DNA of 15,507 nucleotides from JANXVV01 sp038230975 (GTDB lineage Bacteria > Planctomycetota > Phycisphaerae > Tepidisphaerales > Tepidisphaeraceae). Positions 15,481-15,507 of the stretch are shown one piece after another. The translations under genes and the position numbers were made by a program. The notes under the pieces are model-generated. The model saw only the letters and a program-made list of their open reading frames with translations. It searched no databases and had not been told where the DNA came from. The stretch spans positions 1 to 15,507 of the forward strand of contig JBBRMF010000112.1 of assembly GCA_038230975.1 (NCBI GenBank). The letters run 5' to 3'. Positions within the stretch are counted from its first letter, which is position 1. Each line of letters starts with the position of its first letter.

Positions 15481-15503
15481 GTGGCACGGGCTTCCAGCCC
15501 GTG
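15481..15503. repeat. REP-like palindrome at the right edge
   Basis: GTGG followed by a perfect 8-bp hairpin, CACGGGCT-TCC-AGCCCGTG. The unit aligns with the left arm of the 11564-11628 repeat over about 23 bases (GTGGC-R-Y-GGGC-K-TC-Y-M-GCCCG-Y-G). It lies upstream of the M16 peptidase gene; a partner copy, if there is one, would be beyond the edge. Confidence 0.7.
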
Positions 15504-15507
15504 TTGA

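Overview
The window looks like a chromosomal stretch of a Planctomycetota bacterium of moderate GC content, possibly Phycisphaerae-like. The main clues are two small zinc-ribbon proteins (11318-11554 and 10773-11321) that match, from memory, proteins I know only from planctomycetes, a GlcE-like protein with the planctomycete-style RDMTVTV motif, two lipoproteins with clear lipoboxes, and several palindromic extragenic repeats. This placement rests on motif memory, not a search. I see no rRNA, tRNA, CRISPR array, transposase or phage gene.

Left part, minus strand (5255 down to 1): a membrane hybrid histidine kinase with a CHASE sensor domain, an NtrC-type sigma-54 activator, and a GlcE-like FAD-binding protein cut by the window edge. 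The kinase stop overlaps the regulator start (ATGA), and the regulator stop abuts a possible GTG start of glcE (TAGTG), so the three look co-transcribed. The kinase frame is broken by one in-frame TGA (4905-4907) inside its CHASE domain. The window therefore shows two ORFs (4905-5255 and 2286-4856) that join in one frame to a 989-codon gene.

Centre: a complete allophanate hydrolase (atzF, 5374-7131, minus) without its usual urea carboxylase partner in view. Across a 270-bp divergent intergenic region lies a secreted protein of unknown function (7402-8124, plus), which ends at a strong hairpin terminator shared with the convergent operon that follows.

Right-centre, minus strand (11554 down to 8214): a compact cluster of zinc-ribbon protein, four-cysteine protein, lipoprotein and signal-peptide/RDD membrane protein. 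Two 4-bp ATGA overlaps link the first three genes. It looks like an envelope-related module of unknown function. Upstream are a stand-alone formiminotetrahydrofolate-cyclodeaminase-like protein (11661-12284) and a large lipoprotein M16 zinc peptidase with two pitrilysin-like halves (12479-15394).

The intergenic spaces of the right half hold palindromic repeats: an imperfect 28-bp inverted pair (11564-11628), a perfect 29-bp inverted pair (12322-12407), and a single unit at the right edge (15481-15503). They share a GTGSC-stem-loop-stem layout and look like a REP-type family.
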